A stretch of DNA of 8,814 bases from an uncultured Lachnospiraceae bacterium (lineage in GTDB: Bacteria > Bacillota > Clostridia > Lachnospirales > Lachnospiraceae). The notes under the pieces are model-generated. The model had not been told where the DNA came from and ran no database searches. It was given only the letters and a program-made list of their open reading frames with translations. The stretch spans positions 1-8,814 of the forward strand of contig CAJUDX010000091.1 in assembly GCA_910584785.1 (NCBI GenBank), in the 5' to 3' direction. Below, in pieces: positions 1 through 6,215 of this stretch. The position numbers were made by a program, and so were the translations under genes. The first letter of the stretch is position 1. Each line of letters opens with the position of its first letter.

Positions 1-335
1 CCTTTGCGGGTTCTTGCATTCGTCTTGGTTTTCTGACCGCGAACGGGCAGACTCTTCCTGTGGCGGATACCGCGGTAGCAGCCGATTTCCTGCAATCTCT
101 TGATGTTTAACGCAATCTCCCTGCGCAAATCACCTTCAACCATCTGGGTATCAGCAATCACTGCTGCCAGCTTTCTTACTTCATCATCGGTTAAATCCTT
201 AACGCGGGTATCAGGATTTACACCAGCTTCCTTGAGAATACGGTTGGAACTTGATCTACCGATTCCGTAGATATAAGTTAATCCGATCTCGACACGTTTT
301 TCTCTCGGCAAATCAACGCCTGCAATACGAGCCAT
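1..335 (-). CDS. rpsM: Small-subunit ribosomal protein S13 (uS13), 3' end cut by window
   Basis: The first 111 codons of S13 are present, and the C-terminal tail of about ten residues lies beyond the left edge. S13 sits at the top of the 30S head, contacts L5 across the subunit bridge and reaches the P-site tRNA with its basic tail. The visible sequence begins M-A-R-I-A-G-V-D-L-P-R-E-K-R-V-E-I-G-L-T and continues Y-I-Y-G-I-G-R. The later block G-C-Y-R-G-I-R-H-R-K-S-L-P-V-R-G-Q precedes T-K-T-N-A-R-T-R-K-G. The ATG start at 335 has a perfect AGGAGG upstream. It opens the alpha-operon part (rpsM-rpsK-rpsD-rpoA-rplQ), whose remaining genes are expected outside the window. Confidence 0.98.
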   Translation of the reverse strand, partial: MARIAGVDLPREKRVEIGLTYIYGIGRSSSNRILKEAGVNPDTRVKDLTDDEVRKLAAVIADTQMVEGDLRREIALNIKRLQEIGCYRGIRHRKSLPVRGQKTKTNARTRK

Positions 336-358
336 CGTTATACTCCTCCTAAAATTTT

Positions 359-472
359 TTAACCTTGTCTTTGTTTATGCTTCGGATTTTCGCAAATTAC
401 TCTGATACTGCCTTTTCTCTTTATGATTTTGCATTTTTCGCAAATCGGCTTTACAGAACTTCTAACCTTCAC
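359..472 (-). CDS. rpmJ: Large-subunit ribosomal protein L36 (bL36), GTG start
   Basis: A 37-residue protein and the smallest member of the 50S subunit. The sequence begins M-K-V-R-S-S-V-K-P-I-C-E-K-C-K and ends C-E-N-P-K-H-K-Q-R-Q-G. The zinc ligands Cys11, Cys14, Cys27 and His32 are all present, so this is the zinc-binding C+ form. The start codon is GTG at 472-470; AAAGGAG (480-486) lies seven bases upstream and there is no ATG nearby. The length and termini match the family exactly. It follows the infA gap and precedes rpsM by 23 bases, the regular infA-rpmJ-rpsM order. Confidence 0.97.
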   Translation of the reverse strand: MKVRSSVKPICEKCKIIKRKGSIRVICENPKHKQRQG

Positions 473-512
473 AGTAATTCTCCTTTCTACTGACCAACAA
501 AGTTGCTATAAC

Positions 513-541
513 ATTTTACCAGAAACTTTCAGAAAATGCAA
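513..541 (-). promoter_or_regulatory. Candidate promoter for rpmJ-rpsM and downstream genes
   Basis: On the minus strand TAAAAT (513-518) is a five-of-six -10 box. It is preceded by TG one base upstream (an extended -10), and TTGCAT (536-541) lies at a 17-base spacing as a weak -35 box. The region upstream of the -35 is A-rich (AAAAA runs), which could act as an UP element. Transcription would begin near 506, giving a leader of about 34 bases to the rpmJ GTG. It lies in the longest gap of the left half (473-639), where no gene is seen. No convincing terminator for infA is visible, so the promoter would add to read-through from upstream. Confidence 0.55.
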
Positions 542-639
542 GCACTTTTTCTGTCTTTGCTCAGGTTTTTCATGCTTTTTTTCACACAGACAATTACCGT
601 TCAGATTCCAGCCAAACGGCATCCGGTCAGCTTTTCTGT

Positions 640-858
640 CTATTTATCTCTCCAGATAATTCTGCCCTTAGACAGGTCATACGGGGACATCTCCAGCGTA
701 ACCTTATCTCCCGGCAGGATACGGATATAGTTCATGCGGAGCTTTCCGCTGATATGGGCCAATACCTGATGACCATTTTCCAGCTCAACCTGAAACATGG
801 CATTCGGCAATTTTTCCACTACAGTTCCTTCAATTTCAATTACATCTACCTTCGACAT
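640..858 (-). CDS. infA: Translation initiation factor IF-1
   Basis: A 72-residue S1-type OB-fold protein that binds the 30S A site and, with IF-2 and IF-3, governs start-codon selection. The family sequence is nearly complete: I-E-I-E-G-T-V-V-E-K-L-P-N-A-M-F-Q-V-E-L-E-N-G-H, then V-L-A-H-I-S-G-K-L-R-M-N-Y-I-R-I-L-P-G-D-K-V (32-53) and M-S-P-Y-D-L-S-K-G-R-I-I-W-R (57-70). The length is canonical. The ATG start follows AAGGAGGA. It lies 57 bases after the KOW gene and is followed by a 167-base gap containing a candidate promoter for rpmJ and the downstream alpha-operon genes. Confidence 0.99.
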   Translation of the reverse strand: MSKVDVIEIEGTVVEKLPNAMFQVELENGHQVLAHISGKLRMNYIRILPGDKVTLEMSPYDLSKGRIIWRDK

Positions 859-915
859 TCCTTCTCTTTCCTCCTTACCGCAATACGGTTATTTACGCCG
901 CAGTTTTTCATCTTT

Positions 916-1185
916 TCACTGCAGCTGGTCGGCTTCCTTCAGGATTCTGCGGATTTGCGCGTTATCTGCCGTTTCTCCCCGAATCAGCATTTCTTTCACC
1001 CCATTCCATCCTGAATCCTTAAGCTGTACATGCTTTTTCTTTTTCCGTTTAGGCTTTTCTGCAGGCCTGTATTTTCCGTCCGTCAGACTAACATATTCGC
1101 CCTCTGCCTTCAATATGATATAAAGACGGCCTTTATCGCGGCCTGCCAGACTCCTGGCAAACTGCCCCGGTTCATAGCTTATCAT
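916..1185 (-). CDS. Small KOW-domain putative RNA-binding protein
   Basis: An 89-residue soluble protein with no signal peptide or membrane segment. Residues about 5-35 (P-G-Q-F-A-R-S-L-A-G-R-D-K-G-R-L-Y-I-I-L) resemble the KOW/L14e-type beta-barrel that binds RNA in ribosomal proteins and NusG. Residues 44-52 are almost purely basic (K-P-K-R-K-K-K-K-H), as expected for nucleic-acid contact. The C-terminal part is predicted to be helical and charged. It overlaps map by four bases (ATGA), so its translation is probably coupled to map, and AAAGGA inside map serves as ribosome binding site. Many Clostridia and related Firmicutes carry a KOW-domain gene exactly between map and infA. Its exact role is not established as far as I know; a ribosome-associated or assembly role is inference from fold and context. 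Confidence 0.85.
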   Translation of the reverse strand: MISYEPGQFARSLAGRDKGRLYIILKAEGEYVSLTDGKYRPAEKPKRKKKKHVQLKDSGWNGVKEMLIRGETADNAQIRRILKEADQLQ

Positions 1186-1958
1186 CGCTGCCCGTCCTTT
1201 CCCGTCTCATCCCCCAGGGACAATATTTCCGGTTCCCCTTCCGTGATTAAAATCGTATTTTCATAGTGAGCAGAAAGTGAACCATCCTCGGTAACCACTG
1301 TCCAATCGTCGTCCAGCCAGACAACGTCGCATCGCCCTTCATTAATCATCGGTTCAATCGCCAGGGTCATTCCCGGCCTGAGGCGGATACCCCTTCGTTT
1401 CTGGGTAAAATTAGGTATCTCCGGGTCCTCATGAAGATGGGAGCCGATCCCATGTCCCACTAAATCCCGGACAACGCCATAGCCAAAGCTCTCCGCATAA
1501 GCCTGTATTGCAGAAGAGATGTCATTAAGATGATTGCCAGCTTTTGCAAACTTAATCCCTTCAAAGAAACATTGCCTTGTCACATCAATTAATTTTTTAG
1601 CTTCCGGGGAAATTTCACCGACAGCGTGCGTCCTGGCTGCATCAGAATGATAGCCCTTATAAATAACGCCGGCATCCAGGCTGACAATATCGCCTTCCTG
1701 AAGAATATGATGCCGGTTTGGTATTCCATGGACAACCTCATCATTTACCGATACACAAATCGCTGCCGGATAGCCGTTATAATTTTTAAAGGAAGGAATA
1801 CATCCAAAGTTCCGAATCATCTCCTCACCCAGTTTATCCACATCATAGGTGGACATCCCCGGCTTCAGCGCCTCTCCCAGCGCCTTGTGGACGCGGGCAA
1901 GAATCCTGCCCGCCTCCCGCATCAATGTAATTTCTCTTTCTGATTTAATGGATACCAT
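1182..1958 (-). CDS. map: Methionine aminopeptidase, type I
   Basis: A 258-residue metallopeptidase that removes the initiator methionine from nascent proteins after deformylation. The pita-bread fold's metal ligands are all present: Asp95 (in S-L-D-A-G), Asp106 (H-S-D-A-A-R-T), His169 (V-G-H-G-I-G), Glu202 (A-I-E-P-M) and Glu233 (H-Y-E-N-T). His77 in V-V-H-G-I-P is the conserved substrate-side histidine. There is no N-terminal zinc-finger or SecA-like SEC-C extension, so this is the short type I form. The ATG start has TTAGGAGC about ten bases upstream. Its TGA overlaps the ATG of the next gene by four bases (ATGA). The final stretch after the last ligand (T-E-G-E-P-E-I-L-S-L-G-D-E-T-G-K-D-G-Q-R) is slightly longer than in minimal family members. 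Confidence 0.98.
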   Translation of the reverse strand: MVSIKSEREITLMREAGRILARVHKALGEALKPGMSTYDVDKLGEEMIRNFGCIPSFKNYNGYPAAICVSVNDEVVHGIPNRHHILQEGDIVSLDAGVIYKGYHSDAARTHAVGEISPEAKKLIDVTRQCFFEGIKFAKAGNHLNDISSAIQAYAESFGYGVVRDLVGHGIGSHLHEDPEIPNFTQKRRGIRLRPGMTLAIEPMINEGRCDVVWLDDDWTVVTEDGSLSAHYENTILITEGEPEILSLGDETGKDGQR

Positions 1959-1997
1959 ACATTATGCTCCTAAACTGTTTTGCGCCAGGGTTATCCA

Positions 1998-2639
1998 TTA
2001 GCCCAGAACAGCTACGATATCCTGGAATACCTTTTCCAGATCCTGCGTTCCGTCCACTTCCACCAGAACACCCTCATTTTTATAATAATCAATTAACGGC
2101 TGAGTCTGATCGTGGTAGACATGAAGCCGGTTCTGTACGGTTTCCGGCTTATCGTCGTCCCGAAGAATCAGTTTTTCCCCGCAGGTATCACAGATATTTT
2201 CAGTCTTGGGCGCATTATACACCACATGATAAGTTGCGCCGCAGCCCACACAGGCCCTTCTTCCCGACATCCGGTTGACAATATTCTCATCCGGGACATC
2301 AACATTCACTGCATAATCAATGTTTTCCCCTCTCTCCTTTAACGCAGCCGTCAAACTCTCTGCCTGGGGAATCGTCCTGGGAAATCCGTCCAGTACATAG
2401 CCATTCTTGCTGTCATCCTGGGAAATGCGGTCTAACAGCATGCCAATGGTTACTTCATCTGGTACTAACTGTCCCTGATCCATAAAGGATTTTGCCTTCA
2501 TTCCCAGTTCAGTTCCGGCTTTAATATTTGCACGGAATATATCTCCGGTGGAAATATGGGGAATCTGGTACTTCTCGGCAATTTTTTTTGCCTGGGTGCC
2601 CTTGCCTGCACCTGGGGCACCTAACATGATAAGCTTCAT
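1998..2639 (-). CDS. adk: Adenylate kinase, zinc-type LID
   Basis: A 213-residue cytosolic enzyme catalysing ATP + AMP = 2 ADP, which keeps the adenylate pool balanced. The P-loop G-A-P-G-A-G-K-G-T is at 7-15. The AMP-binding region includes S-T-G-D-I-F-R (30-36) and D-G-F-P-R-T (84-89). The LID domain (about 123-164) carries four cysteines, Cys130, Cys133, Cys150 and Cys153, in a C-x2-C/C-x2-C zinc-binding layout typical of Gram-positive long-form adenylate kinases. R-L-x-V-Y-H-x-Q-T-x-P-L-I-x-Y-Y (171-186) completes the active site. The length matches the long-form family. The ATG start has a strong AAAGGAGGA upstream. It sits between secY and map, 39 bases before map. Confidence 0.99.
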   Translation of the reverse strand: MKLIMLGAPGAGKGTQAKKIAEKYQIPHISTGDIFRANIKAGTELGMKAKSFMDQGQLVPDEVTIGMLLDRISQDDSKNGYVLDGFPRTIPQAESLTAALKERGENIDYAVNVDVPDENIVNRMSGRRACVGCGATYHVVYNAPKTENICDTCGEKLILRDDDKPETVQNRLHVYHDQTQPLIDYYKNEGVLVEVDGTQDLEKVFQDIVAVLG

Positions 2640-2673
2640 CGACTACTCCTCCTTTATCCTTTTTTATACTCTA

Positions 2674-2701
2674 AAAGCACTCTCTGAAAGGAGAGTGCTT
2701 T
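2674..2701 (-). terminator. Strong hairpin between secY and adk, possible intra-operon terminator
   Basis: A perfect 11-bp inverted repeat (AAAGCACTCTC at 2674-2684 and its complement at 2691-2701) with a 6-base loop lies 20 bases after the secY stop. On the minus strand the stem is followed by only one more T, then AGAG, so the run of four Ts lies mostly in the stem. That suggests partial termination, or an mRNA processing or 3'-end protecting hairpin, rather than a complete stop. The 82-base gap is longer than its neighbours' and ends with the adk ribosome binding site AAAGGAGGA. A TATAAA follows the hairpin, but no -35 box is seen at the right distance. Confidence 0.45.
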
Positions 2702-2721
2702 CCGCTCAGTCTAATTACAGA

Positions 2722-4035
2722 CTAATCGTTTAAGAAACCTCTGTAATTCCGTACAAGCATCTTGGACTCAATTGCTTTAATCGTTTCCAGAATAACACTA
2801 ACAATAATGATCAGCGATGTACCCGTAAAGGAAATTCTGCTGACACTGAAAATCCCGGAAAAGGCAATCGGCAGAACAGCAACCACCATCAGACCAACTG
2901 CACCGATAAATACAATATAGTTCAAAATTTTATTCAGATAATCGGAAGTAGGCTTGCCCGGACGAATACCCGGAATAAAACCGCCCTGCTTCTTCATATT
3001 ATTGGCAATTTCCAGCGGATTAAAGGTAATCGACGTATAGAAATACGCAAATAAAATTAAAAGTACAATATAGATTACTAAACCAATGGAATACACCGGA
3101 CGCTCCGGCACTAACCAGTTCGAGGAGCTTAATACCATTAAAATCTTTCCGCCAATCGTGCTGTAGTCCACATTTAAGAACTGACCGATAATTACGGGGA
3201 AAGACATAATAGAAGAGGCAAAAATCACAGGCATAACACCGGAAGTATTTACCTTTAACGGAATATGGGAGGACTGACCGCCCACCATCTTCCGTCCCTG
3301 CATCTTCTTCGAATACTGAACCGGAATCCTCCGCTCTGCATCATTTAAAATGATAACAAAGACAACCATTGCAAAAATAATTGCTGCAATGATAATCACA
3401 GAAACAGCAGCCACCGGAACCTTCTTCCCGCGGATAAAACGGGTAAACAAGGTAACACCGTCATTCGGAACGCTGGAAATGATGTTAAACAGAAGAACAA
3501 TGGAAATTCCATTTCCTACACCGTGCTCGGTGATCTGCTCACCGCACCACATAAGAAATGCGCTTCCTGCGGTCATCGAACAAATTGCCACGATAATGCT
3601 CCAGGCATTATAATCAATTAAGAATCCCTGGCGGCCAAAACCAATAGCCATCGCCGAGGACTGCAAAAGAGCCAGGGCTACGGTAACATAACGGGTGTAC
3701 TCTAAAATCTTCCGTCTTCCGTCCTCTCCGTCTTTCTGCATCTCTTCCAGCTTAGGAATTGCAATCGTCAATAACTGCATAATAATGGAAGACGTGATAT
3801 ACGGCGTAATGCTCAGCGCCAATACCGACATATTCTCGAAAGAACTTCCGGTAACCGCGTTTAAGAATCCCAGGGCGTCCCCCGCCTGGTCAAAGAACCG
3901 CTTTAAATAGGTCGGGTCTACACCGGGCGTAGGAAGCTGGGAACCAAACCGAATCACGACTAACATCATGAAAGTGTAAAGGATACCCTTGCGGATTTCC
4001 TTTACCTTAAATGCGTTACGAATCGTTTGAAACAT
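2722..4035 (-). CDS. secY: Protein translocase channel subunit SecY
   Basis: A 437-residue polytopic membrane protein forming the protein-conducting channel of the Sec translocon with SecE and SecG, driven by SecA or the ribosome. Hydrophobic segments consistent with ten transmembrane helices lie near residues 17-35, 70-93, 115-132, 145-164, 174-190, 207-230, 265-285, 315-335, 370-392 and 402-418. SecY hallmarks include R-F-G-S-Q-L-P-T-P-G-V-D (29-40), I-T-P-Y-I-T-S-S-I-I-M-Q-L-L (76-89), E-H-G-V-G-N-G-I-S (170-178), R-R-I-P-V-Q (235-240) and G-V-M-P-V-I-F-A-S-S-I (266-276). The cytosolic loop N-P-x-E-I-A-N-N-M-K-K-Q-G-G-F-I-P-G-I-R-P-G-x-x-T (339-363) contacts SecA in studied bacteria and carries the essential arginine. 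The length is normal. Placement after rplO and before adk is classic. Confidence 0.99.
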   Translation of the reverse strand: MFQTIRNAFKVKEIRKGILYTFMMLVVIRFGSQLPTPGVDPTYLKRFFDQAGDALGFLNAVTGSSFENMSVLALSITPYITSSIIMQLLTIAIPKLEEMQKDGEDGRRKILEYTRYVTVALALLQSSAMAIGFGRQGFLIDYNAWSIIVAICSMTAGSAFLMWCGEQITEHGVGNGISIVLLFNIISSVPNDGVTLFTRFIRGKKVPVAAVSVIIIAAIIFAMVVFVIILNDAERRIPVQYSKKMQGRKMVGGQSSHIPLKVNTSGVMPVIFASSIMSFPVIIGQFLNVDYSTIGGKILMVLSSSNWLVPERPVYSIGLVIYIVLLILFAYFYTSITFNPLEIANNMKKQGGFIPGIRPGKPTSDYLNKILNYIVFIGAVGLMVVAVLPIAFSGIFSVSRISFTGTSLIIIVSVILETIKAIESKMLVRNYRGFLND

Positions 4036-4036
4036 A

Positions 4037-4477
4037 TTAGATCACCTCGCAGGTTCCACCTAAAGCCTCAATCTTAGTCTTTGCGCCCTCACTGAAGGCA
4101 TGAACCTTAACTGTCAGCTTCTTGGTTAATTCTCCATTACCCAAAATCTTAACACCATCATAGACGTTTTTAATGATTCCATTTTCCAGAAGAGTCTCCA
4201 CTGTTACTACGGAATCATTATCAAATCTTTCCAGTACGCTGACATTAACACCAACAATGGTTTTGGAATTGCGATTGGTAAAGCCTCTCTTCGGCAGACG
4301 GCGGTATAACGGCATCTGTCCGCCTTCAAAGCCTACTCTTGGTGCGCCGGAACGAGCCTTCTGGCCTTTATGTCCCTTGCCAGCCGTCTTTCCGTTTCCA
4401 GAAGCATGACCACGGCCTCTGCGGAAGTTTGCGCTGTGCTTAGAACCTTCTGCCGGTCTTAAATTCGATAATTCCAT
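4037..4477 (-). CDS. rplO: Large-subunit ribosomal protein L15 (uL15)
   Basis: A 146-residue late-assembly 50S protein. The N-terminal arm is the typical long glycine- and arginine-rich extension that threads through 23S rRNA: L-R-P-A-E-G-S-K (6-13), R-R-G-R-G-H-A-S-G-N-G-K-T-A-G-K-G-H-K-G-Q-K-A-R-S-G (19-44), G-F-E-G-G-Q-M-P-L-Y-R-R-L-P-K-R-G-F (49-66). The globular C-terminal domain closes with the conserved pattern around K-V-H-A-F-S-E-G-A-K. The ATG start has AGGAGGTG upstream. Its TAA is separated from the secY ATG by a single base, and the secY ribosome binding site lies within its last codons, so L15 and SecY are very likely translationally coupled. Confidence 0.99.
   Translation of the reverse strand: MELSNLRPAEGSKHSANFRRGRGHASGNGKTAGKGHKGQKARSGAPRVGFEGGQMPLYRRLPKRGFTNRNSKTIVGVNVSVLERFDNDSVVTVETLLENGIIKNVYDGVKILGNGELTKKLTVKVHAFSEGAKTKIEALGGTCEVI
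4041..4048 (-). promoter_or_regulatory. secY ribosome binding site inside the end of rplO
   Basis: GAGGTGAT, an eight-base full match to the anti-Shine-Dalgarno sequence of 16S rRNA, lies five bases before the secY ATG and within the last four codons of rplO. The rplO stop and the secY start are one base apart, so SecY translation probably depends on ribosomes finishing L15. Confidence 0.85.
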
Positions 4478-4494
4478 ATCTGCACCTCCTATCC

Positions 4495-4677
4495 TTAGAT
4501 TTCTTCCACTTTTACTAAATGACGAACATTCTGAATCATCCCACGAACCGCACCGTTATCCGGTAATTCAACGGTTTTGTTAAGCTTTCTTAATCCCAAT
4601 GCCTCTACAGTTGCTCTCTGCTTTGGAATCGCTCCGATAGGGGATTTTACTAATGTAATTTTTAACTTTTCTGCCAT
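4495..4677 (-). CDS. rpmD: Large-subunit ribosomal protein L30 (uL30)
   Basis: A 60-residue small 50S protein, absent from some bacterial lineages but regular in Firmicutes. The family pattern is clear: L-K-I-T-L-V-K-S-P-I-G (5-15), then P-K-Q-R-A-T-V-E-A-L-G-L-R-K-L-N-K-T-V-E (18-37), D-N-G-A-V-R-G-M-I (40-48) and the closing H-L-V-K-V-E-E. The ATG start follows TAGGAGGA. It lies in its standard place between rpsE and rplO, with gaps of 15 and 17 bases. Confidence 0.98.
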   Translation of the reverse strand: MAEKLKITLVKSPIGAIPKQRATVEALGLRKLNKTVELPDNGAVRGMIQNVRHLVKVEEI

Positions 4678-4692
4678 TGTTTCATCCTCCTA

Positions 4693-5202
4693 TTAGTTTA
4701 AGATTTCTTCTACCGCTTTACCGCGCAGTCTTGCAACTTCATCCGGGGTCTTTAAGGAAGTAAGGCCCTGAATCGTAGCCAATACTACATTCGTCTTATT
4801 ATTGGAACCTAAGGACTTTGTACGGATATTTTTAATTCCAGCAAGTTCAACTACGGCACGAACCGGGCCGCCGGCGATGATACCGGTACCTTCCGGTGCT
4901 CTCTTCAGCAGAACGTTAGCGCTGCCGAACTTTCCGAAGAAATCATGAGGAATACTGTTGTTGTCATCCATAGGAATCGTTACCAGGTTCTTGGTCGCTG
5001 CCTCTTTTCCTTTGCGGATTGCCTCAGGAACCTCGCCTGCCTTACCTAAACCTGCGCCAACGTGACCATTGCCGTCACCAACTACTACCAGAGCGGAAAA
5101 TCTCATGGTACGTCCACCTTTTACGGTCTTGCTGACTCTTTTGATTGCCACAACTCTGTCAGTAAGCTCTAACTGACTGGCATCAATAATTGTACGCTTC
5201 AT
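4693..5202 (-). CDS. rpsE: Small-subunit ribosomal protein S5 (uS5)
   Basis: A 169-residue protein of the 30S body that is important for decoding accuracy and mRNA unwinding at the entry channel. Its double-stranded RNA-binding domain occupies roughly residues 14-80. The signature stretch is at 22-55 (R-V-S-K-T-V-K-G-G-R-T-M-R-F, then V-V-V-G-D-G-N-G-H-V-G-A-G-L-G-K-A). The loop around residues 22-31, where spectinomycin-resistance changes occur in other bacteria, has the ordinary sequence. The C-terminal domain shows A-P-E-G-T-G-I-I-A-G-G-P-V-R-A-V-V-E-L-A-G-I (102-123). The start is ATG with AGAGGAGA upstream. It lies 17 bases after rplR and 15 bases before rpmD. Confidence 0.99.
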   Translation of the reverse strand: MKRTIIDASQLELTDRVVAIKRVSKTVKGGRTMRFSALVVVGDGNGHVGAGLGKAGEVPEAIRKGKEAATKNLVTIPMDDNNSIPHDFFGKFGSANVLLKRAPEGTGIIAGGPVRAVVELAGIKNIRTKSLGSNNKTNVVLATIQGLTSLKTPDEVARLRGKAVEEILN

Positions 5203-5219
5203 GCTTGTTCTCCTCTCTT

Positions 5220-5588
5220 TTAGAATTTCAGACCAGCCTCACGGGCTGCATCTGCTAACGCCTGAACTTTTCCATGGTAAAGGAAGCCGCCTCTGTCGAA
5301 TACCACTTCCTCAATTCCCTTTTCTAATGCTCTCTTGGCAATTACCGTGCCCACATGTGCTGCTGCTGCCACATTGTTGGTTTTCTCCAACTCGCCGCTT
5401 ACGGCTTTCTCTACTGTAGATGCAGCCACTAAAGTATGTCCAACGGAATCGTCAATAATTTGAGCATACATATGATTATTGCTTCTAAACACTGCCAGAC
5501 GCGGTCTTTGTGCAGTACCTGCAAAACGATTGCGCTGTCTTGTGTGCTTTTTAACACGAACTTCGCTTCTTGACTGTTTGCTAATCAT
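5220..5588 (-). CDS. rplR: Large-subunit ribosomal protein L18 (uL18)
   Basis: A 122-residue protein that binds 5S rRNA and, with L5, delivers it to the central protuberance. The N-terminal third is strongly basic (R-V-K-K-H-T-R-Q-R-N-R, residues 10-20, then R-P-R-L-A-V-F-R-S-N-N-H-M-Y-A-Q-I-I-D-D at 28-47). It ends with the conserved V-V-F-D-R-G-G-F-L-Y-H-G-K-V-Q-A-L-A-D-A-A-R-E-A-G-L-K-F. The length is typical. The ATG start has AAGGAGA about nine bases upstream. Gaps to rplF and rpsE are 17 bases each, so it is co-translated within the core spc block. Confidence 0.99.
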   Translation of the reverse strand: MISKQSRSEVRVKKHTRQRNRFAGTAQRPRLAVFRSNNHMYAQIIDDSVGHTLVAASTVEKAVSGELEKTNNVAAAAHVGTVIAKRALEKGIEEVVFDRGGFLYHGKVQALADAAREAGLKF

Positions 5589-5605
5589 CTTTACACTCTC
5601 CTTAA

Positions 5606-6148
5606 TTATTTCTTACCGGTCTTACCAACCTTGCGGCGGATAACTTCATCAGCATACTTGATACCCTTGCCCTTATATGGCTCAGGACGTCTTTTATCTC
5701 TGATTTCCGCAGCATACTGGCCTACTTTTTCCTTGCTGATACCCTTTACGATAATCTTGTTCTGCCCCTCTAATACGGTTTCAATCCCTTCCGGATCAAC
5801 CATATCAACCTGGTGAGAGTAACCCAGGTTCAGGGTCAGGGTCTTACCCTGCTTTGCCGCACGATAACCAACACCGTTTACCTCTAACACCTTCTGGAAG
5901 CCATCGGTAACGCCGATAACCATGTTGTGGATCAGGGTTCTGGTCAGGCCGTGTAAAGATTTCATTCTCTTTAAATCATTTGGTCTGGTAACGATAATAT
6001 GACCGTCCTTCTGCTCAATGGTCATCTCTGTCGGAAGTTCTCTTTCCAAAGTTCCCTTCGGGCCTTTTACCGTCACTTTATTATTCTCTGCAATCGTAAC
6101 CGTAACTCCGGCCGGAACTGCAACTGGCATCTTTCCAATACGTGACAT
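5606..6148 (-). CDS. rplF: Large-subunit ribosomal protein L6 (uL6)
   Basis: A 180-residue protein with two similar domains, located near the factor-binding site of the 50S subunit and contacting 23S rRNA and the sarcin-ricin loop region. It begins M-S-R-I-G-K-M-P-V-A-V-P-A-G-V and contains V-K-G-P-K-G-T-L (27-34), N-G-V-G-Y-R-A (91-97) and L-N-L-G-Y-S-H (106-112). The C-terminal signature is P-E-P-Y-K-G-K-G-I-K-Y (155-165). The length is normal. The ATG start follows a strong TAGGAGGA. It is the first gene after the longer repeat-bearing gap and is followed by rplR after 17 bases, the standard rpsH-rplF-rplR-rpsE order. Confidence 0.99.
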   Translation of the reverse strand: MSRIGKMPVAVPAGVTVTIAENNKVTVKGPKGTLERELPTEMTIEQKDGHIIVTRPNDLKRMKSLHGLTRTLIHNMVIGVTDGFQKVLEVNGVGYRAAKQGKTLTLNLGYSHQVDMVDPEGIETVLEGQNKIIVKGISKEKVGQYAAEIRDKRRPEPYKGKGIKYADEVIRRKVGKTGKK

Positions 6149-6175
6149 GCCTATTTCCTCCTACTTAAATTTTCG

Positions 6176-6197
6176 GAAAACCCGTGTGCGGGTTTTC
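6176..6197 (-). terminator. Perfect short hairpin before rplF, possible weak terminator or attenuator
   Basis: A perfect inverted repeat with 9-bp arms (GAAAACCCG at 6176-6184, CGGGTTTTC at 6189-6197) and a 4-base loop. Read on the minus strand it has an A-run, a CCCG/CGGG stem and then TTTT, the layout of an intrinsic terminator. However, the U-run is only four long and is itself paired, and it is followed by CCGAAAA. It lies just downstream of repeat copy A, and its near edge is 27 bases before the rplF ATG. Because rplF and the genes after it are essential and have no other visible promoter, any termination must be partial. An RNA-processing or stability role is equally possible. Confidence 0.4.
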
Positions 6198-6215
6198 TGT
6201 TTTCAGTTTTTCTAA

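Noticed and set aside
423..730. Plus-strand open frames of 78 and 64 residues over the rpmJ-infA gap
   Set aside because: They run antisense to rpmJ and infA, have no ribosome binding site and show low-complexity Phe/Leu/Ser content typical of reversed A-rich DNA.
1964..2342. Plus-strand open frames antisense to adk
   Set aside because: They are shadows of a fully conserved adenylate kinase gene and have no recognisable protein features.
2660..2672. TATAAA upstream of adk as a promoter -10 box
   Set aside because: No acceptable -35 sequence lies 16-18 bases upstream; that position is occupied by the hairpin with CCTTTC, so a separate adk promoter is not supported.
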